Assembly: GCA_041940525.1 (NCBI GenBank)
Contig: JBGTSB010000033.1
Coordinates: 1-33,136, forward strand
DNA length: 33,136 bases
DNA from: JAKAXS01 sp041940525
GTDB lineage: Bacteria; Pseudomonadota; Alphaproteobacteria; Rhizobiales; Hyphomicrobiaceae
Direction of reading: 5' to 3'
The notes below the pieces were generated by a model. It did no database searches. It saw only the letters and a list, made by a program, of their open reading frames with translations, and was not told where the DNA came from. Below, piece by piece: positions 1-8,155 of the stretch. Both the position numbers and the translations under genes were made by a program. Each line of letters starts with the position of its first letter. The first letter of the stretch is position 1.

Positions 1-2039
1 CCTCCAACTTCAAGACGCAGTCTGGACGCGATGTCATTCTCAACATTCACGTCGAGCACGGCAAAGAAGCCCGGGCGGAATGGGCTATGGACTGTCTGAA
101 GCGCTCGATGGCTTGGGACGAAAAACGGTTCGGCCGCGAGTATGATTTGGACGTGTTTAATATTGTTGCCGTGTCGGACTTCAATATGGGCGCGATGGAA
201 AACAAGGGCCTCAACATCTTCAACGACCGGCTGATCCTCGCCTCTCCTGAAACAGCAACGGACACGATCTATGCGGCGATAGAAAGCGTTGTCGCGCACG
301 AGTATTTCCACAACTGGACCGGAAACAGGATTACGTGCCGGGACTGGTTCCAGCTGTGCCTCAAGGAAGGGCTGACGGTCTTTCGCGATCAGGAGTTCTC
401 CGGCGACGAACGCTCGCGCGCGGTTCAACGCATCAGCGACGTCCGCCAGCTCAAGGCGATGCAGTTTCCTGAGGATGCTGGGCCATTATCGCATCCGGTG
501 CGGCCGGAGACGTACATCGAGATCAACAATTTCTACACAGCGACTGTCTATGAAAAGGGCGCTGAGCTCGTTCGCATGATCCAGACGCTCGCCGGGGAGG
601 ACGGATTCCGCAAGGGTCTCGACCTCTACTTCGACCGGCACGATGGGCAAGCCGCGACCATCGAAGATTTCATAAAATGCTTTGAAGATGCCAACGGCCT
701 CGATCTTTCGCATTTCGCGCTGTGGTATTCGCAGTCCGGAACCCCTGAGTTGGTCTGCGGGCTGCAGTGGGACCGGTCGGACAAGACCGCAACGCTGACG
801 GTCGAGCAGGTTCTCAGCCCTACTCCTGGCCAGTCGCGCAAGAAGCCTCTGCACATTCCGTTGAAGCTTGGGCTCATCAACGACAATGGCGATGACATGG
901 AGCTTTCGCTTCAGGGGGAAGGCTCCGTCGCCAACGGCATTCTCAACGTCACTGAACGCAAACAGTCCTTCACCTTCGAAGGTATCGGCTCACGGCCCGT
1001 GCCGTCTCTGCTGCGCGGATTTTCAGCCCCTGTGAATATCACCGTCGATCTCAGCGATCGCGACTTGGAATTTCTGCTGGCGCACGACGGCGATCTGTTC
1101 AACCGCTGGCAGGCTGGAAACGCCTATGCCACCCGGCTGATGAAGCAGATCGTTGCCGCACACTCGGAGGGCAAGCGATCCAGCCGCGGGGCGGGCTTCG
1201 CCAAGGCGGTGCGCGGCACGGTGACGAACGACGGCCTGGAGCCCGCCTACCGCGCGGAAATCTTGAAGTTGCCTAGCCAAGCGGACTTGGCGCGAGAGAT
1301 CAAAGAGAACATCAATCCAGATCACATCTTCCGGGCGCACCGCCAGCTTCTCAAACTGACCGGCACAACGCTGGGTGATGACCTGGAGGACTTGTATGAC
1401 CGGATGACGCCGAAGCGGAACCGGTTCTCGCCTGACTCAAAGAGCGCGGGAAAGCGGGCCCTACGCAATGCCGCCCTCGCCTTGCTTGTCGCCCGCGGCA
1501 CCGAAGACGACATGGACCGGCTGGCCCGGCACTACTTCAAGGCAACCAACATGACCGATCAGGCTTACGCGCTGTTCCTGATCGCGGCCAATGACGTGCC
1601 TTACCGGGCGCAGGCCCTGGATCATTTCTTTGAGCAGTGGAAGACCGACCACCTGGTCATCGACACCTGGTTCGCCGCCCAGGCGCAATCGCCGTTGCCC
1701 AAGGCGCTCCAACACATCGAGACCCTGACCCGGCATCCGCTTTTTTCTCTGACGGCGCCGAACAAGGTACGGGCTCTGGTCGGGAATTTCGCGATGGCGA
1801 ACCCTGTTCAGTTCAACCGGGCCGACGGGGCCGGTTATGACTTCGTGGCTTCTCAGGTCCTGGCCCTCGATCAGTTCAACCCGCAGATCGCCGCCCGGAT
1901 TTTGGGGGCTTTCCGGTCCAGTAAGGGGCTTGAGCCGAAGCGAAGATCTCTTGCTCGCAAAGCTCTGCAACGAGTTGCAAAGGCTGACAAAACCTCAAAG
2001 GACGTTTTTGAGATTGTGTCAAAAATGCTGGATGCATGA
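1..2039 (+). CDS. pepN: Aminopeptidase N, 5'-truncated by the window edge
   Basis: M1-family zinc aminopeptidase that removes N-terminal residues from peptides in the cytoplasm. The frame is open from base 3, so the gene begins left of the window. The first visible residues, SNFKTQSGRDV, belong to the PepN core, and the Met codon at 87 is internal. Counting from that Met, the GAMEN substrate-binding motif is at residues 35-39. The zinc site HEYFH is at 71-75, and the third ligand Glu is at 94, exactly 18 residues after the second His. The Tyr of ATVYEKGAEL fits the transition-state tyrosine. The remaining ~550 residues match the DUF3458-type C-terminal domains of the E. coli-like PepN subfamily. 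The TGA stop is at 2037-2039. About 220-250 N-terminal residues should lie outside the window. Identity is very secure. Confidence 0.96.
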   Translation, partial: SNFKTQSGRDVILNIHVEHGKEARAEWAMDCLKRSMAWDEKRFGREYDLDVFNIVAVSDFNMGAMENKGLNIFNDRLILASPETATDTIYAAIESVVAHEYFHNWTGNRITCRDWFQLCLKEGLTVFRDQEFSGDERSRAVQRISDVRQLKAMQFPEDAGPLSHPVRPETYIEINNFYTATVYEKGAELVRMIQTLAGEDGFRKGLDLYFDRHDGQAATIEDFIKCFEDANGLDLSHFALWYSQSGTPELVCGLQWDRSDKTATLTVEQVLSPTPGQSRKKPLHIPLKLGLINDNGDDMELSLQGEGSVANGILNVTERKQSFTFEGIGSRPVPSLLRGFSAPVNITVDLSDRDLEFLLAHDGDLFNRWQAGNAYATRLMKQIVAAHSEGKRSSRGAGFAKAVRGTVTNDGLEPAYRAEILKLPSQADLAREIKENINPDHIFRAHRQLLKLTGTTLGDDLEDLYDRMTPKRNRFSPDSKSAGKRALRNAALALLVARGTEDDMDRLARHYFKATNMTDQAYALFLIAANDVPYRAQALDHFFEQWKTDHLVIDTWFAAQAQSPLPKALQHIETLTRHPLFSLTAPNKVRALVGNFAMANPVQFNRADGAGYDFVASQVLALDQFNPQIAARILGAFRSSKGLEPKRRSLARKALQRVAKADKTSKDVFEIVSKMLDA

Positions 2040-2080
2040 GAATTGCAGCTTGGGCGGCAAGAAATCTGCCAGGGCGCCCT

Positions 2081-2114
2081 CGACTCACTTGCGCAAATCA
2101 GTTGAAGTGAGTCG
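2081..2114. repeat. 10-bp perfect inverted repeat between pepN and the kinase-like gene
   Basis: CGACTCACTT (2081-2090) pairs with AAGTGAGTCG (2105-2114) across a 14-nt loop. The loop start overlaps a small palindrome, TTGCGCAA (2089-2096). It lies in the 142-nt gap between pepN and the next plus-strand gene. No T-run follows, so it is not a standard intrinsic terminator. It could be a Rho-assisted 3' end of pepN or an operator for the downstream gene. Confidence 0.5.
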
Positions 2115-2181
2115 CAAGGGATCGATGGCCTCGTACCTCGTTGGACGTTACGGGCAGCAAACACACAATTTGGGGTGACAC

Positions 2182-3285
2182 ATGGAGAGGGCAGCTGGCG
2201 CCTCTTCACGGGGAAGCTTTGCGCCCATGCGGAGCCTCGTGACAGACGCCTGGGAAAAGAACCGACGGCTTCGCTTAGCTGTCCGCACTCTGCGGAAGCC
2301 CCGTTGGTTGCTTATGCTCTCTGCTTTGTTGCTGGCTGGGTGTGTGGGCTACGAGGCCTCGCAAGGGCACATCCTCTACGCCATGGTGCTCTCGGCCGCT
2401 GCCTGCGGGTGCTTGGTTGCCGCTTCACAAATGCGGGCCACGACAATCAGACCGTCTCCCGCCAAAGCTCTGGTTCCGAATGTCCCAGTCAATAGTCGTA
2501 CCGCCTTTTCAGACCGGTTCTGCTCAGAAATTGTCTTGCAGCTGGCCGCCCAGGGCACGAAGGCTCGCCAGCCTGTCCGCCCGTCGAAGGAATTGAGCGC
2601 TAACACCTGGCGGGACCTGATGGCTCGTGTCAGCCACGAATTGCGCACCCCTCTGAATGCGGTGATCGGGTTCTCCGACGTCATGGGCGCGGAGATGTTC
2701 GGGCCCGTCGGCGACGACCGCTACCGGGAATACGTCGCGCACATTCGTCATAGCGGCCGGGAGCTATTGAAGTCAGCTGAAGATACGCTGGCCGTCACGG
2801 CGCTGCTATGCGGACGCGTGAGCGCGACCGATGCTTTGTCCTTGGCCGTGATCGCCGGTGAAGCCGCTAGCGGTATCGGTGAAGGGGCCGTCGATATCGA
2901 TGTCGAGGCCAATGTCGACGTGATCGGAGAGCGCAATGCGCTGCGGCAAGCCATGGCCAACTTGATCCGCGAAGGCCGGTTGCGTGCGGGCGCCGGGGGC
3001 AGCGTGCGGGTCTCTGCCAGCTGCGAGGACGAGTTCGTCGTTGTTGAAGTGACTGCGCAACAAGCATCAAACTCCGCGCGGGAGCCTGAGCCGTCATTGC
3101 ATGTTTGCATGGCCCGGGTTCTGCTCGAGCTTCAAGGCAGCCATCTCATCGACATGCACGGCCGCGACTGCTGGCGCGCCGTAACGGTGCTATCGCGCGC
3201 TACCCAGCCGGACTTCTTTGCCAAAGTGAACGACCTTTCCTGGCCAGCGCTTCCCAATGACGCCGAGGCACGCGTGCGCGCCTAG
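2182..3285 (+). CDS. Membrane histidine-kinase-like protein with degenerate ATP-binding domain
   Basis: A 367-residue protein. Two hydrophobic segments (about 42-60 and 64-84) would place it in the inner membrane. A dimerisation/phosphoacceptor helix follows, with H-box SHELRTPLNAVIGF and candidate phospho-His at residue 152. The next stretch, EMFGPVGDDRYREYVAHI, resembles the DivJ/PleC/PdhS-type kinases of alphaproteobacteria. The catalytic half is abnormal. The N-box position reads RQAMANLIREG, keeping one Asn (260) but lacking the usual Asn-Ala pair. No DxGxG or GxGLGL motif is visible between 285 and 340. It may therefore be a pseudokinase, or a phosphatase or scaffold for another system. 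The start at 2182 follows GGGG by six bases; Met16 (2227) is an alternative. No partner regulator is adjacent. Confidence 0.8.
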   Translation: MERAAGASSRGSFAPMRSLVTDAWEKNRRLRLAVRTLRKPRWLLMLSALLLAGCVGYEASQGHILYAMVLSAAACGCLVAASQMRATTIRPSPAKALVPNVPVNSRTAFSDRFCSEIVLQLAAQGTKARQPVRPSKELSANTWRDLMARVSHELRTPLNAVIGFSDVMGAEMFGPVGDDRYREYVAHIRHSGRELLKSAEDTLAVTALLCGRVSATDALSLAVIAGEAASGIGEGAVDIDVEANVDVIGERNALRQAMANLIREGRLRAGAGGSVRVSASCEDEFVVVEVTAQQASNSAREPEPSLHVCMARVLLELQGSHLIDMHGRDCWRAVTVLSRATQPDFFAKVNDLSWPALPNDAEARVRA

Positions 3286-3313
3286 CCGGCATGCATCAGT
3301 TGCCGGATGCCGG
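3286..3313. terminator. Possible bidirectional hairpin between convergent genes
   Basis: CCGGCAT (3286-3292) pairs with ATGCCGG (3307-3313), just after the plus-strand stop at 3285. It overlaps the end of the converging minus-strand gene (stop at 3296). There is no clear T-run on either side, so termination is only a positional inference. Confidence 0.3.
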
Positions 3314-3862
3314 GCTCTCTTGACCGGTTTGAGCCGGAGCTGCCTCACTCTTCGACGCGGCATCAGCCTTCGCCTTTTTGTGGTGACGGAACTTGCGGCG
3401 ATGACGCTTCTTCCACCACTTTGCCAAGTCGGCGCGCTCTTGCGGCGTTAGCTTGCCAGCGACGTCAATGAAGAAATCAGAGACGTGTGCGCGTATGCCA
3501 GACTCCGCGGCATCAATGCGGGCCAACGAGGCGCGCAGCTTGTCTTTATCGAGCGGATCAGCGGCGAGCACGTCAGCCGCCTCGTAGCGAGCGGTTCTGG
3601 CTTCCCTGCGCAGTTCACGGAACCGCGGCTTGTATGACTTGAAGGTGCCGCGAATGACCTGCCTGCGTTCATCAGGCAACTTGTGCGAAAACGCCTTGAG
3701 CCCGAATTCACCGCGAGAGTGATGCCTGGGGCCGAAGAAGATTGCACCAGCGATCAGGCCGATGCACAGAAGATTGAAGGCCAGAGAGCACAAGAGCGCG
3801 ATGCGCAGCTTTCGCTTGGACCAGCCGCTGGTGCTCTCTGGATTTGACGCGTCTACGCTCAC
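3296..3862 (-). CDS. Periplasmic CpxP/Spy/CnrX-like stress or metal sensor
   Basis: A 188-residue protein with a short cytoplasmic N-terminus, one hydrophobic segment (about 21-43) and a helical, charged periplasmic domain. The domain (LPDERRQVIRGTFKSYKPRF through LTPQERADLAKWW) has the two-helical-hairpin pattern and LTPxE-type motif of the Metal_resist/Spy/CpxP/CnrX family. The C-terminus is rich in Lys, His, Ala and Glu. Its start overlaps the end of the upstream anti-sigma-like gene by 4 nt (ATGA), so the two are translationally coupled. With the sigma factor two genes upstream, the layout resembles cnrH-cnrY-cnrX, where the periplasmic protein senses the signal. Whether the stimulus is a metal, misfolded protein or another stress cannot be told. 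Confidence 0.75.
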   Translation of the reverse strand: MSVDASNPESTSGWSKRKLRIALLCSLAFNLLCIGLIAGAIFFGPRHHSRGEFGLKAFSHKLPDERRQVIRGTFKSYKPRFRELRREARTARYEAADVLAADPLDKDKLRASLARIDAAESGIRAHVSDFFIDVAGKLTPQERADLAKWWKKRHRRKFRHHKKAKADAASKSEAAPAQTGQESPASGN

Positions 3863-4392
3863 AACGTTTCTCCTGAGAACAGATCCGTGCGGTCGCCATC
3901 CCAGAGCAGCTCCGCTGCATCCAAACCATCAACATCCGCTTCAGCGACGGCAAACTCGTCCTGCAAATTGGGCACGGCGGAACCCAGCAGGCCAGACGTC
4001 CCTACAAACGCGCCGACCAGCAGCGACGCCGCCAGCAGGGCAGCTGCAGACCATGTATTGCGGTTGATAACAGGGCGTGCTGCCGCACGCTTGGCTAGCG
4101 CACCGCTACGCGCTCGCATCGGCACCACGTTGCCCGTGTCCGGGCGGCCCTCAGCTTCAGCGGCCGCAACGATTTGCTCGACCAGTCCGCCAAGCTTGCC
4201 GTCGTCGGCGCCCGGAACCTGATCCAACAAACGGTCAAAGGCCGCGGCTTCCTCGACGAGGCGCTGCGCCTCTTCGCTGTTTGCGATCAATGAGGCAAAG
4301 CGCAAACGCTCCTGGGCGGGCCAACGCGTACGGTCTGCGCCGGACACATCAAGCCGGTGCACCAAATCCGCAATGTCTTTTGCCTGTGTCAT
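3859..4392 (-). CDS. Putative membrane anti-sigma factor
   Basis: A 177-residue protein. The N-terminal ~95 residues are helical and acidic, as expected for a cytoplasmic sigma-binding region. One transmembrane segment (about 113-137) and a short acidic periplasmic tail follow. The classical zinc anti-sigma motif (His-x3-Cys-x2-Cys) is absent; I see no Cys at all. The call rests on topology and on its place between an ECF sigma gene (62 nt upstream) and a CnrX/CpxP-like gene (4-nt overlap downstream). The expected role is to hold the sigma factor inactive at the membrane until the periplasmic partner signals. An uncharacterised membrane protein of the same operon remains possible. Confidence 0.6.
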   Translation of the reverse strand: MTQAKDIADLVHRLDVSGADRTRWPAQERLRFASLIANSEEAQRLVEEAAAFDRLLDQVPGADDGKLGGLVEQIVAAAEAEGRPDTGNVVPMRARSGALAKRAAARPVINRNTWSAAALLAASLLVGAFVGTSGLLGSAVPNLQDEFAVAEADVDGLDAAELLWDGDRTDLFSGETL

Positions 4393-4454
4393 CGTTCTTC
4401 TCGTTGTTTACTCGCCGCCGCCTATCTAACTACCTTAAACGTACCGTCTGCCCG

Positions 4455-5135
4455 CTAACCGTCGCTTTGCAGCAACGCTTTCCATTCACCTGCTAGGCTT
4501 GCCTTTAGTGCCCGCCTAGCCCGGGCCAGAAGAGATTCGACGGCCTCGTCCGAAATACCCATGGTTTGGCCGACCTCAACCTGGCTCAACCCCTCATGGT
4601 GGAACAAGGTTAGTGCCAATCGTTGCCGTTCCGGCAGGGCCTGCATCGCTTCCAGGACACGCCCCGACAGCTCTTGGTCTTCCAAGTCCGTAACCTGTGT
4701 TGCCGGCTCCTCCACTTCTGGAACCTCGTCCGTCACAACGGTACGTTGGCCCGACCGCATCCGGTCTATGCACAAGTTCGAGGTGACGCGCCGTAGCCAC
4801 GGCTTCAAACCGCCGGGGCCCAATTCCAGTCCATCGGCCGAGCGCCAGAGCCGCAGCATCGCTTCCTGAGCGACATCTTCGGCTTCCGCCTCGTCCTTCA
4901 GCATGCGCCGCGCTAGCCCCGAGACCATGGCGATATGCCTCGTAACCAGGTCGCGAAAAGCCGTGCTGTCGCCATCGCTTAGACGGGCGATCAGGCCCGC
5001 GTCGATGGCATTATCCGGCCTTGAGGCACCATTGTGCTGCCCCGGTTCTGAAGTGTTGCCAGCCACGCTGGGTTGCCTCGGCATGATCGCTAGTGATCTG
5101 TTGTGTCTCATTAGCATATAGGCCGCGCGATGCAC
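4455..5135 (-). CDS. ECF-type RNA polymerase sigma factor
   Basis: Sigma-70 family regulator with only regions 2 and 4. Region 2 is about residues 58-128 (TAFRDLVTRHIAMV, AEDVAQEAMLRLW, LCIDRMR). Region 4 is about 158-212 (MQALPERQRLALTLFHHEGL, then the helix-turn-helix SQVEVGQTMGISDEAVESLL). It should direct RNA polymerase to a small stress regulon, probably including its own operon. The reading frame opens with GTG at 5135, but the first ~45 residues are not conserved-looking. Met18 (ATG at 5084) is a reasonable alternative start, with neither having a decisive Shine-Dalgarno. It is the first gene of sigma, anti-sigma, periplasmic sensor, and lies 62-113 nt after glnE depending on the start. 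The family call is secure; the ECF subgroup is unassigned. Confidence 0.88.
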   Translation of the reverse strand: MHRAAYMLMRHNRSLAIMPRQPSVAGNTSEPGQHNGASRPDNAIDAGLIARLSDGDSTAFRDLVTRHIAMVSGLARRMLKDEAEAEDVAQEAMLRLWRSADGLELGPGGLKPWLRRVTSNLCIDRMRSGQRTVVTDEVPEVEEPATQVTDLEDQELSGRVLEAMQALPERQRLALTLFHHEGLSQVEVGQTMGISDEAVESLLARARRALKASLAGEWKALLQSDG

Positions 5136-5197
5136 TCTGCCTCACCGTTGGACGTCTCATAGGTCTTAACGGAGGGCCGGGCGGAAATCCGTCGCGG

Positions 5198-8119
5198 CTA
5201 TGCGATGAGCCTGTTGAACAGCGTAAATACGGCCTGGAGATGCTGGCGCAGATCAGCCTCTAGCGCCTCAAACTCCGGGGCATCTCCAGCCCGGCTGAGG
5301 AGCTCTTTTAGTCCGCGTGGTGATGACTTTGGGTCGAAAGGACCGTCCAAGCACAGGCGAAGGATCTGCGTTAGGTTGTGTATGAGCTTTGAAGCAGCGA
5401 TCAGTTGATCAGCGTCCGCGGGCTGCAAATATCCGGCATCGCGCAGCTTCTCGAAGGCAAGTACCGTGTTCTGATCGAGAATATCTGGCTTTTCGTGGGC
5501 GTGTACCAGTTGCAAGAACTGCGCGATGAATTCCAAGTCGACGAGGCCGCCCCTCACCTGCTTTAGATCCCAAATGTTCTCGGTTTTTTTGTCAGCCCAA
5601 ATCCGTTCGCGCATCTCCAGGACGTCCTGGGCAATCTTTGCCCGGTCGCGGGGCCGGGTCAGCACGTCGTGGATCGCATTGGCGACTTTCGCCCGGAGCT
5701 GTGGCGGACCGGAGATGACCCGGGCGCGGACAAGGGCCATGTGCTCCCACGTCCAGGCCTCGTTGTTTTGATACTCGATGAAGCTTGAGACCTGTGTTGC
5801 CACGGGACCCTGCAGACCGGATGGACGCAAGCGCATGTCCACCTCGTAGAGTGAACCCTCAGCGGTAGGTGCCGATAGCGCGGATATAAGCCGTTGCGTC
5901 AGCCGCGTATAATAGTGGCTAGGTGTAAGAGAGCGTGCGGCATCGCTGCCAGTGACGCCGTCGGCGTGATCGTAGATCAAGATGAGATCGAGGTCGGAGC
6001 TGGCCGTCATTTCGTGACCACCGAGCTTGCCCATCGCCAATACTGCTGCCGCGCCGCCTTCGATCTTTCCTGAAGTGCGGACCAGCTCTTCCTCAACCGC
6101 ACCTTTAAGGGCGGCGATCAGCCGTTCCGCCAACACCGCGTAGGCACCACCGGCCTGGCTCGCGTCGATCATGCCGGAAAGCACGCGCACGCCAATCAAG
6201 AACATTTGCTCGCTTCCGGTGACGCGGGCTCTATCGAGAACATCTTGGACATCCTTGGCGCTCTCCAAGTCCGCCTCAATGATCTTGTCCAGCTCTTCGG
6301 AGCTGGCACGCGTGCCCAGCGTGCGCGGGTCTAAGACCGCATCAAGGAGACGGCGCCGGCGCGACAGAATTCTTGCCAGCCGCGGTGCCGAGCCCATGAT
6401 GTCAGCGACAAGACGGAGAAGGCCGGGGTTGGCCCGCAGCAATGAAAACAGCTGGATGCCGGTTGGCAAGTCCGAGACGAAGGTGTCGAAGCTGGCCAGA
6501 GCCCGGTCAGGGTCCGCGGTGTCAGCAAGCGCTGCGATCAACAACGGTTGGACTTCCGTGAGGCGTTCGCGCGAACGGGGCGAGCGCACGGCGGCGTAGC
6601 GGCCATGATGCCAGCTGCGCACAGTCTCGATGACTTGTGCGGGGCGCGCATAGCCCATCGCCTTCAAGGCTTCCAAGGTATCTGGGTCATCATCATTGCC
6701 AGCAAAGACAAGGTTGACCTGACCGCTCGTCAATTCTGGCATGTCTTCGAACAGAACCGCGTAGTGGCGATGCACGGTGGTGAGCACCGAAGTCAGCTCC
6801 CTGGAGAATGCCTCCAGGTTCGCGTATCCGGCGAAGCAGGCGAAGCTTTCCAAGCGATCGGGTGCATCGGGGACGGTGTGCTTTTGCTCATCGGCAACCA
6901 TCTGCACGCGGTGCTCGATCTCGCGCAGATAGAGGTAAGCGGACTCCAAGTCCTTTCTCACAGCGTCAGAGATCCACTGCCGCTCCACGAGCTTTTCCAG
7001 TGCGGCCAATGTTGGGCGCACGCGCAGGTCGGGTTGGCGGCCTCCAGCGATCAGCTGTTGGGTTTGAGCGAAAAACTCTATTTCACGAATGCCGCCCCGG
7101 CCCAGCTTGATGTTGTGGCCCGCGACGCCGATGCTGCCCAGTCCGCGGAAAGCGTTGATCTGCCGCTTCATGGCGTGGACATCGGCGATAGCCGCAAAGT
7201 CAAGGTACTTTCGCCAGACGAAGGGCGCCAGCTCCGACAACAAGTGCTCGCCAGCCTCAATATCGCCAGCGACCGGCCGAGCCTTGATTAGGGCCGCTCG
7301 CTCCCAATTTTGACCGAAGCTTTCGTAGTAGACGAGCGCGGCTTCTGTGGAGAGCGCGACTTGCGTCGCGCCAGCATCCGGGCGCAAGCGCAGGTCAGTG
7401 CGGAAGACATATCCGTCCGCGGTTCTCTCATCGATGAGCCGGACGAGGTCTCGGGTCATCCGGACGAAGAACGTCGACGGTTCGACGCCCTCGCGAAGCT
7501 TGGTGCGTTCCAATTCATAGAAGATGATGAGGTCGATATCGCTGGAGTAGTTCAGCTCAAAGGCGCCGTACTTGCCCATGCCAAGCACTATATAGCCCGA
7601 GCTCGCTTCCGCATCTTCCTCGCTATCGGCCAGCCAGTCTCCCTTTGCGACGGCTTGGCGGAAAAGGTAGGCCACGGCCTGCTGCAGCGCGGTGTCTGCT
7701 GTTTCGGTGAGCATGCGCGTCACCTGCATGACGGGCCATACGCCGCCCAGATCCGCCAATCCGATAATCAGTGCCGCTTCGGTCTTGTAGATTCGCAGCG
7801 CGCGCATTGCTTCGTTGAGGTTGGCCGCGCCCTCGAGGCGCTCTCGCAGCTCGGCGGCCATCGCTGCCAAGCGATCGATCGGATCGTTCAGCAGCACCCG
7901 TTGCATCCGGGCGGCATCACGTGTGATGAGCTGCGATAGATAGGGGGAGCCGCTGCCGACGCCTTTGATCAGCGCCTCGATCGTCGGCGACGCAGCCGCT
8001 TCGCCGAGTTCCGGCGATTGCGCCGTGGCCGCATCGCGAAACTGCGAATACACTTCCGCGGCACGACCTTCGTCGTGAATGCGTGGCGCGCTGTTGATGG
8101 CATCGGCCAACGTCGGCAT
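5198..8119 (-). CDS. glnE: Bifunctional glutamine synthetase adenylyltransferase/adenylyl-removing enzyme
   Basis: A 973-residue cytoplasmic enzyme that attaches AMP to, and removes it from, glutamine synthetase in response to PII proteins, tuning ammonium assimilation. Both nucleotidyltransferase halves carry their signatures. The N-terminal deadenylylase has GMGKYGAFELNYSSDIDL at about 180-197. The C-terminal adenylylase has AMGKLGGHEMTASSDLDL at about 695-712. Each is followed by its GlnD/GlnE-type helical domain. RGGIREIEFF (341-350) and RGGLVDLEFIAQF near residue 860 are the paired family motifs. Length is normal. The ATG at 8119 follows GGGGGAAG by a suitable distance, and that Shine-Dalgarno lies in a hairpin arm (8130-8154). 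It sits 36 nt after the sensor kinase gene, probably co-transcribed. Confidence 0.97.
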   Translation of the reverse strand: MPTLADAINSAPRIHDEGRAAEVYSQFRDAATAQSPELGEAAASPTIEALIKGVGSGSPYLSQLITRDAARMQRVLLNDPIDRLAAMAAELRERLEGAANLNEAMRALRIYKTEAALIIGLADLGGVWPVMQVTRMLTETADTALQQAVAYLFRQAVAKGDWLADSEEDAEASSGYIVLGMGKYGAFELNYSSDIDLIIFYELERTKLREGVEPSTFFVRMTRDLVRLIDERTADGYVFRTDLRLRPDAGATQVALSTEAALVYYESFGQNWERAALIKARPVAGDIEAGEHLLSELAPFVWRKYLDFAAIADVHAMKRQINAFRGLGSIGVAGHNIKLGRGGIREIEFFAQTQQLIAGGRQPDLRVRPTLAALEKLVERQWISDAVRKDLESAYLYLREIEHRVQMVADEQKHTVPDAPDRLESFACFAGYANLEAFSRELTSVLTTVHRHYAVLFEDMPELTSGQVNLVFAGNDDDPDTLEALKAMGYARPAQVIETVRSWHHGRYAAVRSPRSRERLTEVQPLLIAALADTADPDRALASFDTFVSDLPTGIQLFSLLRANPGLLRLVADIMGSAPRLARILSRRRRLLDAVLDPRTLGTRASSEELDKIIEADLESAKDVQDVLDRARVTGSEQMFLIGVRVLSGMIDASQAGGAYAVLAERLIAALKGAVEEELVRTSGKIEGGAAAVLAMGKLGGHEMTASSDLDLILIYDHADGVTGSDAARSLTPSHYYTRLTQRLISALSAPTAEGSLYEVDMRLRPSGLQGPVATQVSSFIEYQNNEAWTWEHMALVRARVISGPPQLRAKVANAIHDVLTRPRDRAKIAQDVLEMRERIWADKKTENIWDLKQVRGGLVDLEFIAQFLQLVHAHEKPDILDQNTVLAFEKLRDAGYLQPADADQLIAASKLIHNLTQILRLCLDGPFDPKSSPRGLKELLSRAGDAPEFEALEADLRQHLQAVFTLFNRLIA

Positions 8120-8129
8120 TGCCGGACTT

Positions 8130-8154
8130 CCCCCTGTTTTAGTTTTGCAGGGGG
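8130..8154 (-). promoter_or_regulatory. Hairpin sequestering the glnE ribosome binding site
   Basis: CCCCCTG (8130-8136) and CAGGGGG (8148-8154) form a perfect 7-bp stem with an 11-nt AT-rich loop. In the minus-strand transcript the hairpin starts right after the kinase stop codon. Its 3' arm contains the G-run that serves as the glnE Shine-Dalgarno. Folding would hide that site, so glnE translation may depend on ribosomes arriving from the upstream gene. No T-run follows, so it is not a terminator. Confidence 0.5.
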
Positions 8155-8155
8155 C

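Noticed and set aside
1837..2178. 113-residue plus-strand frame overlapping the pepN 3' end
   Set aside because: Most of it overlaps coding pepN sequence in another frame and the remainder has no motif or ribosome binding site.
6548..7291. 247-residue plus-strand open frame (also 7310-7939)
   Set aside because: Antisense to glnE, with no domain signature or good ribosome binding site; glnE is certain on the other strand.
8130..8154. Intrinsic terminator between the sensor kinase and glnE
   Set aside because: No T-run follows the stem on the minus strand, and its arm is the glnE ribosome binding site, so a translational role fits better.
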